Shown here: positions 13,108-25,623 of the stretch, in pieces
How positions within the stretch are numbered: position 1 is the first letter of the stretch
How the letters are laid out: every line of letters begins with the position of its first letter
Source: Epinephelus fuscoguttatus
Lineage: Eukaryota > Chordata > Actinopteri > Perciformes > Serranidae
DNA: 64,000 bases
Reading direction: 5' to 3'
Assembly (NCBI RefSeq): GCF_011397635.1
Contig: NC_064754.1
Span: 36,337,543-36,401,542, forward strand
Translations under genes and position numbers: made by a program
The notes under the pieces: model-generated
Told to the model about the DNA's origin: nothing
What the model saw: only the letters and a program-made list of their open reading frames with translations
The model's database searches: none

Positions 13108-13151
<44 letters not shown>
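13108..13151. repeat. AT dinucleotide microsatellite
   Basis: An uninterrupted (AT)22 tract of 44 bp, likely length-polymorphic. Confidence 0.95.
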
Positions 13152-13153
<2 letters not shown>

Positions 13154-14063
13154 TTTGGTTATTCATTGTTTCACACTCTCACAGTGCAGACACTATTTTG
13201 GCCACAGATGGAGCAGCAGAACATCAGGCGCAGTGAAAGTGAAACATAACTGATCATTACGCTGGGTCTAAAAGTCTGCCTCTGCAGCAGCTGCTCCTCT
13301 CACCCATCACTCTGATCTGGTCAGCTCTGATTGGATCGACTGATCAATTATCCATCCCTGACTCAAAACACTACAAACTCTTGCAGGAAAAAAAAAATTA
13401 TGAAAAGTTCTGCTCGCACTGCATTCATGGATCAGCAAAAACCTCAAAATTAAAAAAGAAATTAAAGAAAAGGAAAGTTTAAAACCAATTTTAAAAAAAA
13501 AAATCTTTTTCCCATTAGACACACACACACAAAAGGGAAAAGTTTCGCTCTAACCCTGCTCTGTTGATTTAATATCACCATTATTCTCTTTTTTTCCGTT
13601 TTCAGTTGACCTTTGCAGTGACAGGTCAATGATTGAAAAGGTCATGACAGCCCGAAGTGATTATATTTTTGTCTGATGATTATTGGCTGTAACACTAGTT
13701 ATAACACCAGCTGTACCACTAATGCATAGCCTAGAGGAGATCCAGAGCAGGTGGAAAGGCAGAGACATAATGTAGACCGGTAGCTGGCTTTGAAAAAGGG
13801 AAATGGGCTTATCTCTGAGAGAGAGACACAACTCAATCAAACTTAGAGAGAAGATATGGGAAAGGTAACCTCAGTCACTGGCAGCAAACTCTCTGTAAGT
13901 GGATCCAATTTTGTTTGGTCAGCTGCCGGGTCAGCCTAACCACCCAGCAGAACAACCCAACAAAACCGACATGGCCCAGAAACATTCACAGTCCTTGGAA
14001 AAATGTGTTCCTTACATATGCTATGATATGATAATTGTCCTGTGCATAAAGGTATCATTTTGT
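13152..14063. other. Intergenic, no gene recognised
   Basis: A-rich with several poly(A)/poly(T) runs around 13385-13505 and a short CA run at 13520. No gene signal. Confidence 0.5.
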
Positions 14064-14290
14064 TACGATACGATACAATACGATGCGATGCAATACGATG
14101 CGATATGATTCATTACGATATGAACCAATATACTTTATTGTCCTCATAAGGAAATTTATCTTGGACTCAGGAGCTGCACAAGTATTGCTGCCCAACAGAG
14201 CACCATAAGCAAAGCACAACACAACCCCTAAGCATCAAGAAACATTCAAATCTTAATGAGGTTGGCACATCATTTCAATCATTTAATCTG
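14064..14290. repeat. ACGAT-rich simple repeat joined to dispersed repeat fragment
   Basis: Degenerate ACGATAC/GATGC units at about 14064-14125 run into CTTTATTGTCCTCATAAGG and AAATTTATCTTGGACTCAGG. The second half matches the fragment at 21845-21960 (TGTCCCCGAAGGGAAATTTG). This phrase is common in teleost interspersed repeats; the element class is not assigned. Confidence 0.55.
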
Positions 14291-16049
14291 CAGTCAGTAT
14301 TGTTCAGCAAAAATCAGATGGAACGTGACGTAATGGCCAAAATATATGGGGCACGGTCACGGCACAACATGTCTGCCACAGCATGCCAGCAGCAGAGTGC
14401 GTCCATTATGATCAGCGGAAACTGCCACACTGTCCACTGAAGCTGCGCTTGCCCATATGGCACTGTGCTGCTCAGTCTTATTTTTACTCAGCTGGTCTAT
14501 TTTTTCTTTTCTGCGTGTGGCCCTTCAACAAGTAAAAACTACCTGGAGCTATGTAAAAAGTACAATATGTTTAAATAGCAGCAGAGTAGAGCAGCATGAA
14601 TGCATCCTGTTGTTAAAATGATCTAGTTAATTAATTGAGTGCCAGTTAATATAGCCTCGGCTTCCAAAATCTACATAACAAACCACATTATCACTTGGCA
14701 AAACGCAATACACAAACAGTGAAGCTGGCAGCAACCACACACTAAAAATCCCTGCTGCGCTCCACCCTGCTCCATGTATTTCAACCATACAAAGTGGAGA
14801 AGTGTTTTTTTCTTTCTGTCCAAAGTTCTAATTCATTTAACAAGAATGCTTAATCATCTGGGTTCATCTGTGGTAATCACATGAAACCATTGACTAATTG
14901 GCCACAGAGATCCTCTCTTCATGTAAACTGGAGACAAAAATATCAGTCCTTGTTCTGTGTAAGAATTTAAAAATCAATAAGTTTAAGATGAAACTAATAT
15001 GTGGCTTCAACCGTCTGACTTAGATCAAATGGTATCTTACAAAGTTGTAGTCTTTTAAGAATGAAATTCACTCTTATTTTCTAACCTTTTTGAAGTTAAA
15101 CTCTAAAGGAAGCAGTTATTGTTTGGGTTCAGAATTGCACTTGTGCGCATGTGAGTCACATAACTGTTCCTAAATGTACTTTGGTAGGTAATTGAATTTA
15201 CACTAAATTAAAAGGCAGCACAAACAGTGAGCTTTACTGGCAATATTCCCAGCAGAGGAAGTTCTGAATTGAAGACTATTGCTGAAAATGTTTTTTCTGA
15301 TTAAATGCCCACCTGACGACGGAAATCTTTCTCTCATCAACCAACCCTGGAGAAACAAATACAATGAAATGCGTGACTGTCTGTACGTGAATGAGTATAA
15401 AACCCTCCTGGAAATGCCATGGAAACCAATCATTGCTCAGTGGGGCTCATTATCTGCCCCGGTGAATGGATAGAGTACGAGGTGGGAGGTTGGTTGGAAT
15501 AAGAGGAAGGACAAAAGGTGATGAGGAGGCACTGATGAGCGAAAAGAAAATGCAGAGAAAGTTATGAGATCAGGGAGTGGGAGGGGGTGAAGAAATGGAT
15601 TTGATCAATATTCCCTCTGCTTCGCTCTGCTAACAGACCAGAAAAATGGTGAGACATGGCTCACTATCAGATGTGGAGGTTATAATGAGTTTTCTACACA
15701 GAAGAAATTATTCATATCATATGTGGTGTACACATACACATGCCATGTTTTTACACAGGTTGAAACCCTTTGAGGCTTTATGTATGGAGACTCGAAGGGT
15801 CCAGAAGTAGCAGGAGGGATAGCTTTATCATTTATGGGATGATTTATTCATGGGATAGCTGCTGTGTTATTGATTTAGGAACCTAAACTGCTGTAAAAAC
15901 ATGCAGGTTGTGCTTCGCAGTAACACAACAATTCAGCCTTTTCCACCGTAGATCTGCTTATCACTACACATAACACTGTAAATTAACTCATTTAAAGCTG
16001 CATGTATCACTAGGTATGGCATGAGGTTTAGGCAACATAAGCACTGAGT
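14291..16049. other. Intergenic, no gene recognised
   Basis: No coding or paired-end structure identified. The short open frames at 15203-15473 overlap on opposite strands and lack recognisable motifs. Confidence 0.5.
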
Positions 16050-16099
16050 CAGGTTAAGAAAAAAGATCAAGGTTTGGATTAAATTAAGTATGTTTGCCA

Positions 16100-17365
16100 A
16101 AGGTGGGAGCAAGTCTTAACCTTCAGTTTCAAGCAAGTCCCAAGTCTGTGGAGAAAATCAAGCAAGTTAAGTCGAGTCCCTCCTGCAAGTCGAGTCATAT
16201 TCACAAACTCATGAAGATACGCTGTGTCCAGTAGTGGAATGCAACTAAATACATTTACTCTAAGTACTGTAAGCAGTCTTTCTCATGCCACTTTCTTCTT
16301 CTACTCCTCCACATTTGAGAGGGAAATATTGCACCTTTTTCATTCCATTTCATTCAATTAATGGAGAAAATAATAAGCAGATAAATCCATAATGAAAACA
16401 ATCATTAGTTAACAGTTCAAAATGAGCTCCACCTCAACCAACTACAACACTAAACCCTGCTTTTACATTATTGCATGAATTAGAATCATCTAATGAGATC
16501 ATATATAATAATAATACAACAGGCACAGGGGCCAGTTTTATACTTTTAATATTTTAACTACATTATACTGAAGATACTTCACTATTTTTACTGAAGGAGC
16601 ATTTTCAATGCAGGACTTTTGCCGTAACAGGGTTTTTTACAGGGTGGTATTAGTTAATTATACTAGAATAAATGATTTGAATTCTTCCTCTTGTGCTCTG
16701 AGCCCTATCTGAATGGTCAGGGTGACGGACATTCCACTCACGTAACATACCTGCAAAATAACTCAGAGCTGCGGTGATGATGCTATCAGATGGCTCGTGA
16801 GTGTGCACAGCAAGCGCACATACACACTCACACATTGGGGTTGGGAAAGGATTGTCATGACACACTGTGGCAGTTCTAGTACCTTGTACAAGTAAGTTAG
16901 AAGACAGCCTAAGCATATACAGCTGGTAGCACATGTATTAGCTCTCTACAGTGATGTGTGCGTAATGGCCTGAAGCTGACAGTGTGCCACTGATTGCAAA
17001 GCATGTTGAATGCTAAATTAGTTATTGAAAACTTAACTCTATCTTTGCAAATAGATTTGAATAAAAGGAAACGATGAAGCTCATGATGCAGCTGTAGATG
17101 CTGCTATTCCTTTAAGGAGAGCTGCGAAGAAGAGTGGGCACAAATATGCGTTGTAATGTTTCAAAAAGAAAACGTAACTTCTCAATATCTGGAAAAATAC
17201 AAATATTTGATTTTAAAAAAGCCTTAAGTCTAAGTCAAGTCTCAAGTCATGAATGCCAAGTTACAGTCGAATCAAGTATTTCATCATTGTTAGTAAAGCA
17301 AGTCTCATGGCTTTAAATTTGCAACTGGAGTCAGAGTTAAGTCATGCAACCCAAGTTCCCCACGA
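16100..17365. mobile_element. AAGTC-rich DNA element (interrupted)
   Basis: The left end has AGGTGGGAGCAAGTC followed by repeated CAAGTCCCAAGTC and GTCGAGTC words. The right end (17220-17365) has AAGTCAAGTCTCAAGTCATG and ends near AAGTTCCCCACG. The ends are loosely inverted (GGTGGGA/CGTGGGG). I recognise this as a common teleost MITE pattern beginning with a GAGGTGGGA-like end; superfamily not established. Confidence 0.45.
16230..16660 (+). mobile_element. MITE-like element inside the AAGTC element
   Basis: It begins CAGTAGTGGAATGCAACTAA then ATACATTTACTCTAAGTACT, and towards the end has TTTTTACTGAAGGAGCATTT and CAATGCAGGACTTTTGCCG. This arrangement matches the abundant teleost element family built around 'AAGTACATTTACTCAAGTAC'. 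The right terminus has decayed. Confidence 0.5.
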
Positions 17366-17540
17366 CTAATGTGTGTTGTTTAGGTCATGTGACATACTAC
17401 ATTGCGTACTTAAAATAACTCAGTGTTGACTTCTGTTTCACACATACACAAAAAGTGGCCTTCTAGGTAAAAGTCTTGTTTTACTACATCAGTTGCATGA
17501 AGCGTCTCAAAATGACACTGCCCAGTGTGCCACATAAAGA

Positions 17541-19937
17541 CACTATAGGGTGCCTGGGTGCATCTGACTGAGGGCCATGACCATGCATTTGTATTTGATG
17601 AGTTGGGAGTTAGAACATTGTGTCTTTTCAGCAACAGCAGGCCGCTTTTTTCAGCTAAAAAGCAAGTGTACATATCTTACAGTACCCAATAAAAAGCAGA
17701 CAAAATGATCAACTAACTGGATCAAGTTTCTAGCAAGCTAAATAAGACCCAGATATTTTTCCTCTAAAGGGAGAACAGATATTAGACTTCATCAGACTGC
17801 CAGAAAAACACAACTCCAGTGGGAGGGTAATGTTGCAGTGAAAAACATTTTTAAGCACTTGTACTGTTACACTGAAAACTCACTTACTGTGCTTGCTTTG
17901 CTTTTCTTGTTTATGCTGAATGCACTCATTATACAACACTTGACAAAAAAGTGCCTACCACATTACCACTTTACCTTACACTGCTTTACATAATGCACAG
18001 TTGAACTCTACTAAATGTTTAGATAGGCAATCCTGTCTAAAGGCCTCTTTACACTTATTTCGGGCTGTCCCAGACTGAATTTGACAATCATGAGAGAAAG
18101 GCAGAGATCTTTGGCCGTCAATCAAAAGTGGTGGTTTTACATTGTACTGTGAGGAAAAGTCGACAATGGCGAATTTAAAGCTTTGTCACTGAAAGACAGA
18201 ATATGTGAAAATCTGACTGAGTCAAATATTTAGGGCTCGCAGTCTTTTGCTTTTTCTGTCTTACTGTCCTCTTTTTTTTTTACCTCAAACTTTGCTAAAT
18301 CAATATTCCATGTTGCCCTCTTATTCTGACCATGGCCAGCTTTAGATTCTCTCCTCCTTTGCTTTTAAGGTTTTCAGCACTATCATCATGCATAACAATT
18401 TATACCAAACACTGACACAGATTGCAACCAAGCCTTTGTTCGACCCATCTCACACAGCGTGACATGCAATGCACTTACTATGGTTTTAAGGTCAGCAAGT
18501 TTTGGAGCTATAAAGTTGATAAAAATCCATTAATGTAGCTTTAAAATGGGCTTGTTATGAGTTGGCGGAGAAGTAGGAGACAGGAGGTGTATGAGGAGCT
18601 TGAAACTAGCTGGATGTGACATCACAAACGGTATTAATTTAATACTGCATTTCCCTGCAATATCACTATCCTCTATATAAATTACATTTACTATTATTTA
18701 CCCTTGAAATGAAATCCTTCATTCCCAGAAGAAACCTGTAGAAAGCTTCTGTATGTACATTTAATTAATGTGACAGGTTTAGTTAGTTCCCATCCTCTCA
18801 CAAGATTGACCTCAATTTCAAACAAAGACCCCCATTTCCATTCCACACAGAAGCCGAAAAAGGCAATTCCAGATCTAACATCGCGCCAAGCAGGGTACCC
18901 ATTCATCTTAAAAAGAGTGAATGCCGTCCATATCCTGTGAAGTGTCACATGGACTTGATTGCTTCTTTTCGCCTTTGGGGCCAATTGGGGGACTTGCGCA
19001 GTGATATGCTGGGGCTTTTACCCAATCACTGATACCATGGAGAAGCTTTTCATCACACTCTGATTTCAGGTGACAGAATTGAGATAGCATGGTGTAATTC
19101 AGCTCTTTTGTTAGCAGGAACCTGGGTTCTGCACCAAGGTATGTAGGAGCGCCCATATACCATGATAGATGACTAACAATGCACTTTAACAGACTGTAAT
19201 AACCGTAGAGATGGAGCACAGGGGGCAGATGGAGCTGTCATCATGTTAACTCTGCTGCCTTCCTCCACATCCCTGGGAAGTGTTAAGTGTATTATGCATG
19301 AGATAGAGAGGAAGACAGAGAGGAAGTGATTACAAAAGGAGGAAAGGTAGAAAGAGAAATGAGGGGACGAAGTGGAGGCAGAGTGGAGGAGAGAGCAGGA
19401 ATCAGGATTAAGGTGGATGAAGTGTCGGCTGGTCTGTGTGATAACACACTGTGTTTGTGTGAGCACATATCTAGAGCTGATTTCTTCAGATATTTAGAGT
19501 CCTCTGTGCAGAAACACACCTGCTGTTTGGCCTATGGGGTTTTTGTCAGAATATCAGTAAGGGTCCATAATCTTTAAGTGAGTGAGGTGTAAAGAGGCTC
19601 TGCGGGCGGCTTGTTGACAACACCATGCTCTGCCATCGAAGCTGATGGGAAACTCACTGTGGTGAAACCTTTGGAACAGGCAAAGCATTTATGGGATTTA
19701 CCTCCATCTGGTATGATTCAATACAACAGTTTGTTATCTGCTGCAATATTTCGAGCACTGCTAAGCATGTAAACACACTCTGTGGTGTGCATGAGCTGAC
19801 TGCCTGGATTAGGATTTTTTAGAATAGTTAATATGACGACTGTGAAAACTGTTGTCATTTTAGGATTGTTTTAGAAATGTTAACTTTATTTTCCACAACT
19901 GTTTTGCATGAGCAGACAACACATTAGAATTAGAAAT
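17541..19937. other. Intergenic, no gene recognised
   Basis: Bases 17565-17640 resemble the host repeat flanking the Harbinger copy at 4534. The remainder is unassigned. Overlapping minus-strand frames at 18694-19519 have no recognisable motifs and no splice-flanked structure. Confidence 0.5.
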
Positions 19938-20190
19938 ACCTCCTCAAGGTTGGATGCCTCACTGCACCACTCAAGTTGCACTTACTGTTTACATCCCAGT
20001 TGGGAAAAAATGGATGCTCCTACACATCTTTCCCCCAGCAGAGCAGTCAGCACAGTTTCAAGGTGAGCACCAAAGATTAGTGTCACCACCTCAGTATCTG
20101 ACCAAATCTCCCCATCTGTTCCTGAGTTATGATGTTGAGTAACGGCCAGAAAAGTGTCTTATTCAGAATATTATGATGTCACTGTGAAAT

Positions 20191-20203
20191 TGACCTTTGA
20201 CCT
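20191..20203 (-). promoter_or_regulatory. DR1-type motif inside repeat copy 2
   Basis: TGACCTTTGACCT, the same 13-bp motif at the homologous place as in copies 1 and 3. Sequence match only. Confidence 0.45.
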
Positions 20204-20315
20204 TTTGGATATAAAATGTCATCACTACATTATTTTATCCTATTAGACATCTATCTGAAATGTTGTCATAATAAGCACAAGAGTCCCTAAGTTATGGCCA
20301 AAAGCATGTTTTGTG

Positions 20316-20330
20316 AGGTCACAGTGACCT
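20316..20330. promoter_or_regulatory. Perfect palindromic estrogen-response-element consensus
   Basis: AGGTCACAGTGACCT is an exact inverted repeat of the AGGTCA hexamer with 3-bp spacing, the canonical estrogen-receptor element. It overlaps TGACCTTGACCT, which adds an ERR-type TGACCTTGA site. Function is not shown. Confidence 0.5.
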
Positions 20331-20406
20331 TGACCTTTGTCCTTCAACCACCAAAATCTGATGAGATTATTTCTCAGTCCAAATCCAAATTGCGTTCTTG
20401 AGATAG

Positions 20407-21542
20407 GGGCTTCTAGTTTCGCAGACCAGGCGAGGCGGGTGCACAGTGCACCTGCGCTTCGCCAACTGGGTGTGGCCAGGAGGATTTTGCAAGTTTGGCA
20501 CACCGTGTGCGCTGGCGCAGCTACTCCTCTTTCCCACCTCTGTCCCTCCTACCTGCGCAAGTCGTAAAGAGGGAGGAGAGAAGGCGTGGAGTGGGTTTTA
20601 CACACATCACACCAATCAAATGAGCCCCTCTCCTCACCATTAAATGCGCTGTGCGAAGGCGTAATGAGAGTTTACTCAATTCGCCATGGCAGAAGAGAGC
20701 AGCAGCGTCAGACGGCCAAACTTCTCCCAGGAGGAAACTGATGTTTTGGTCCGGGAGGTCCAAGCTCGCAGTGTCCGAATATACGGAACTGCGAGCAGAC
20801 CTCCATGGGCTGATGATGCAAAGGTAGCCTGGGAGGAGGTCACCACAATTGTAAATCAATGTTGTGTTTCTCTCGTGCACGCGTGCGCTCTCTCTTTCTC
20901 TCTCGCAGTCTCACTCTGTTTCTTTTCTTTTGACTTTTCTAAGATGACAGATGCTGAATATATACTCCCTGTCTGATGCTGTGGCTGTTTGTGGTTGGCT
21001 GAGAGGGATGTGAACTCATTAGTTTGCAGCTGTGTTAATCAAATCAGGTTGGGTTTCCATTACGCGTGCCAAACGGTGCCAATCCCCTTTGATCTGACAT
21101 CAGATGTGACGGGACAGTCGATATAGAGATACATTTATGTGCTGATCGCAGATAGTTGCATTGAATAGTGGTTTTTGGCTATTTATTGCATCGTTTATGT
21201 GCCTGACATTCTGGAAACCTGCCTGTGAGGTTTTGGTGACGTGTGCGCACTGTCCACCGGTCAGCCAAACTTCTGCTACACTGGCTGCGCTCCCCCTGCG
21301 CTGACAGTAGACCTTGTTTCAGAAAGCGAGCTTTTAGCGCACCTTCGGCGAAGCCTTTTGGCACGAAACTGTCACTGCGCCAAGCTGGATCTGTCAACAC
21401 CTCCCCCTGCTGCGCTGCCACACCCATCTCAGCGCACCTCGGTCTGCCAAACTACCAAACTGAGCGCGCCTCGGGTTGCGCTGCTCGAAACTAGCTCTGT
21501 GCGGGGTTCGCCACCCTGCGCCGCGCCAGGAAACTGGAGGCC
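20407..21542 (+). mobile_element. PIF/Harbinger-type non-autonomous DNA element, copy 2
   Basis: About 1,136 bp, closely similar to copy 1 over most of its length. Ends are GGGCTTCTAGTTTC and GAAACTGGAGGCC, degenerate versions of copy 1's perfect repeats. The flanking triplets TAG/AAG are only partly alike, so the 3-bp duplication has decayed. It interrupts the receptor-motif repeat, whose sequence resumes at 21546. It keeps a longer Myb-like first exon than copy 1 but has no transposase. Confidence 0.8.
20686..20976 (+). pseudogene. Truncated Myb/SANT-like DNA-binding exon (Harbinger accessory protein)
   Basis: The frame starts MAEESSSVRRPNFSQEETDV and continues through LVREVQARSVRIYGT and AKVAWEEVTTIV, the N-terminal half of a Myb/SANT-like domain of the kind carried as the second protein of PIF/Harbinger elements. 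After VTTI the DNA reads GTAAATCAATG, a plausible splice donor, so codons beyond it (CCVSLVHAC...) are probably read-through intron. The remaining helices and any later exons are absent from the element. It is most likely a relict; a role as a short DNA-binding peptide is not supported. Confidence 0.65.
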
Positions 21543-21545
21543 AAG

Positions 21546-21620
21546 GTGTTCACAAGAATGGGATGGACAGCTGCACAGATGGACACCCCAAAAACATAAT
21601 GCCTCCGGCCACAGCTATCG
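21546..21620. repeat. Nuclear-receptor half-site repeat, copy 2 (right part)
   Basis: GTGTTCACAAGAATGGGATG, ACACCCCAAAAACATAATGC and CTCCGGCCACAGCTATCG continue the repeat interrupted at 20403. Compare TGTTCACAATGGACAACCC and AAAACAAAATGCCTTC near 48577-48610 in copy 3. Confidence 0.7.
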
Positions 21621-21844
21621 CTGGTGTAAAAGTAAGATAATGTAAGTTAAGATAAGATTCATAAATACAATGAAGACACTAGTAGGTGAAAAAAAAGAAG
21701 TGAAGAAGAATAAGTTTGTTCTTTTTCAAAATTGTCCTTTTCATCCCTTTTGGAACCAGATGATTCATGCAAGATTTCTCTGTCCTGGTGTAATGACTTC
21801 AATATAATACAATATATTTCCAGACAATTTAGCACTACAATCCA

Positions 21845-21960
21845 CTCTGGTCCTATAAAGATAAGATAAGACGTAACTGATACTAATGTCCCCGAAGGGA
21901 AATTTGTTCTGGACTCCGTCCTGCAGTTCCGCAGAAGATAAAATCATACAAGCTACATAA
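21845..21960. repeat. Dispersed repeat fragment (TGTCCCC...GGGAAATTTG)
   Basis: Shares the TGTCC...GGAAATTT.TT.TGGACTC phrase with 14130-14175. Old fragment, class unassigned. Confidence 0.45.
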
Positions 21961-24547
21961 AACATCTTAACACTACAGAGCTTCATGTTATAATTTGCAC
22001 ATACACACCTTTTGACAATGACGACGTCTTGCACAACCCCTGTGGCCAACATCCTATTACTACACACAGTGCAGCACAGGGCAGGTCACAGCAGTGCGGC
22101 GCAACCGGAATCAAGGATAAAGGAAGATGTACAGACCGTGTTGTCTTCAGTGACATTGTTTCCCATGAAAGTTCATACTATAAGTTTATGCATAAGCCAA
22201 AGGATATGCATAATAACACCTGGCACCTGAGTCAACAAAGTTAAGGAATTACACTTTAACAGTACAATGAATTACAGGATTTACTCTAATCTCTCTGATT
22301 TCCAGTCACAAAGCAAAGTCGTTTGTCAAAGCACATGCAGGAATATTAAGCACAAAAGTGCATGCAGTCAGCAACAAGTTCTCATTAGCATTCATGACTA
22401 AGATTAGACCAACGCTCCTTAGCCTCTTTATTTAAATGAATGCATGAACCGATAAGGCTGTAGTTTCTTTCTGGATGGCACACTTCTGCATGCTAAGTGA
22501 CAACCAGCTTAATCTTTTGCCTCGTGCAGACATGAGGGGGGAAAACAATCTGATTTGTGCTGCGTCCTTTGAAAATAACACCTGGATAAACATGTGTCAG
22601 TGATAGATTGCCTCCTCAGGCTTTATGGTTACATTTGTCAGGCCTTGATAGGACAGGAAAGATTGTGTGACTCGTAAATGATTCAGGATTAAGGGCAAAT
22701 CATTTGTAGGCGAGCATATATGTCTTTAAATGTGTACGCAACAGACAGTATTTAAATTTCTGAACATTGACATCCTTGGTTATTTTCTTACGGTAAAGAA
22801 ACAGACATATTTATTATTTCTATGTGGACGGTGAAGAGGAGCAAAAAGAGATGAACACCTTCATCTAAGTGCTTTCACTCCTCCATCCCTCTCCAAAAGC
22901 TTTACATAAGTCCAGTTGGCTGGGGTTAGCTGTCAAACAGCAGCCAAAAACACAAAGAGGAACAAACCCTGAAGAGGTGGTGGACATTAAAATTTGACTT
23001 CTTCCTAACATTTTACTAATGAAATGTTTACAGAGTGAATGCACTGAGTAGAACAGGCAGCGTTCGCCCAGTGCCTCAGAACCCAGTGATGTTAACATCC
23101 CTCTGGCTGCCTCTCAACTGTGTGCCTCATACATCAAAGCACTTCATCAAAAATAGTTTTTAACAGGCCGTTACCAATGTTGTTGACCTCTTTGGCTCAC
23201 AGTGACTCTCAATTAGTTTGCCTGGGTACATATTGGAAATTTATTTCAAAGCTTTGGGGGGGCTTTGAAAGTGCATCTCTCAGAAAGAAATTCGACATTT
23301 TTGAGACGTGGCCTCAAAACACACAAAAATGAGAATATGAGGTCAGCTGTGTCAGTTCTAGTCCCTTATTTTATCTTATTTTATGTATTACTTTATTGAA
23401 AGCAGTGACAAAAATCAGTTATGAACTATATTTCATTCAACTTGGTGTAAACATGATGTTTAAGTCGTGACTTTTAAAAAATCCTACAGTATGTCGATGA
23501 CTTATTCACAAGCTTTCAGTCCTCAGATCTTAACCAGGTAAAGACCGAAACACCGTAAAAAGAGGGATCGTAGTTTGCAGGCCACACCTGTCAGTGAGAT
23601 TTTCTGGTGTGCGTCAACTTTCAATGTAATACCAGTGCATCCCTAAAAACTCTTTACACGTAGTTATGACAATAACAAAAATTTTTGGTCACTTGGGGGG
23701 CAGTGGAAACAAGAAGTGAACACACCACTGGTATATTATGACCTTTTAAGTTGATAAGGCAAAAATATTAGTGAACGGTTACCTATTTACATGACCAGTA
23801 GCATTAGCCGTCATTGGAGTAGCCCTATAAATGCAAAAGGCTGTCCATGCCTTACTGAGTGAGTGATACAGTCACACCATTGGTCACAGAGTGCTGATGT
23901 TTCCCCTTCAGTTGTCGCTCTTTTAAAATGAATATGTGCTAACAGTCCTCAGCAGGCTTTCACAGCAAGGCGCAGACAGTCCTCAGTTATTGACCCAAAC
24001 ATACCATAGATATAACTTATTGGGTCCACTACTGAAAATTGGAAATTAACATTTGATATCCAAGAATTCATTTTATAGACACTACCCTTGACTATCCATC
24101 AGAGTTTTTGCTGTAAAGCGTATTACAAGGTAGCCGCCTCCATCAAATTTCATCCCACCTCCAGCTCTTGATTAAACACTGACATGTGTCTTTATAGAAA
24201 ACACTTTTCTAACAAACATTGCATTTGGTGGATTTCTGTAATTTGTAACTGCAATTGTAGTAGTATACCACTGTGTTGGAGCTACTAGGCCGCAATAAAG
24301 GCGGAGCTAGCTGCTAGCCGCTAGCCAGATGCACCACAATGTTTCCAATGGCAGCGTCACCACAGTTAAAAAAATAAAAAAAAATAAACTAAAACTCATT
24401 TTCCCTTCTGTTCAATGTTTTAATATAATTTTATATCACCAGCTGGAGTTTATAAATATTACAGCAATCAGCAGTTGGACTTAGTGTTTGTGAATGCCGC
24501 TTCATGCACATCTTTAAGTCCTTTAAGGAAAACTTTTTTACTGATAA

Positions 24548-24555
<8 letters not shown>

Positions 24556-24582
<27 letters not shown>

Positions 24583-24583
24583 T
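24556..24583. repeat. TG dinucleotide microsatellite
   Basis: Uninterrupted (TG)n tract of about 28 bp. Confidence 0.9.
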
Positions 24584-25623
24584 TTACTTTAAAAAAGTTT
24601 AAACAGACATCTTTAAAACATTTTAGTTCATTACAATACATGAAAACATGACTGCCACATATACTGATAAAAGCAAACAATTAAAAAAAGGAAGTTAAAA
24701 TGATAAAAATAAATGTAAATAAGATAGACCATCTAATGAAAGTGTCTTTAATAGTGTGTCAGAGGGGCTTAAACGCTTTAAAAACAGGAGGATATTTACA
24801 TGTGTGTAAATAATAGTGATTGCTGGAGCAAGTTGAAGGTATACTACACATACATGATGGTACCACCTCTGCCTCATTTTGAGCCAGAAAAAAACCTGTA
24901 CATGTAATAATTTGACCACATTTCAAGTATGTTCACAGCTGATTACTAACTCTCTTTGTCTGGTGTTTAGAAGTTAGTGTATGGTGAGTTTTAGAACTTT
25001 TTTTGGGCTCTGGGCCAGAACAAAACAAAACAATGAGCTAAAAGATGCTTCAAGGCTCAACAGAGCTGATGGGAACTGCAGTGGGTACGCCACAACTTTA
25101 TTTGATCAACTTTTTATATAAAACAGATCATAGTTAACTGATAATAGCAGCATGAAGTTGTTATTTATCTAACTTCTGTATTGTGTTCATGATACTGTAT
25201 GCCTGATGGCAGCTTTATTTTACAAACACACATTCCTTGTATAGTTTTGAATCAAGCCCCAAATATGTTTAATAATACAAGCACAAAGAGTTAAATGCAG
25301 TTCATGGTTTAACAGAGTATTATATGGTTCATTTGTGCACCATTACAGAAGGGCTAAAGAAAATCTGGAAAATGTATGCAGCATTTTGACACATCTTGTT
25401 TTGCCTCTGAGCATTCTCAGGCAGTGTGTCGCTGTAAAAGAGAGATGTAGAGAGATTTCAGTTTAGGATTTAGATAGCTGACAGTGTTACACAACCAAAT
25501 GTGACTTGTTAGCACATGGATGCCCAGCAGGCTGTTTCCCTCTGCTGCTTCTGACAGCTTACCTGTCAGCAACACTGTGCCATGTAAAGGGACTAATACA
25601 AGATGAAAACACCACTCGTCTCA

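Larger units (their letters stand above)
16050..17540. repeat. Host repeat split by nested insertions
   Basis: The outer parts (about 16050-16091 and 17370-17540) resemble the repeat at 9968-10200: AAAAAAGATCAAGGTTTGG on the left, and ACTTAAAATAACTCAGTG with TTCTGTTTCACACA on the right. The 1.3 kb between them is an AAGTC-rich element, itself interrupted by a further MITE-like element. Boundaries are approximate. Confidence 0.5.
19938..20403. repeat. Nuclear-receptor half-site repeat, copy 2 (left part)
   Basis: Aligns by eye to copies at 2037 and 47984: GATGCCTCACTGCACCACTC, TTTACATCCCAGTTGG, CTGAGTTATGATGTTGAGTA, TGACCTTTGACCTTTTGGAT, ATAAAATGTCATCACT. It includes the middle segment with GTTATGGCCAAAAGCATG and a second receptor cluster at 20316-20338. 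It is cut at 20403 by the Harbinger element and resumes at 21546. Confidence 0.75.
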
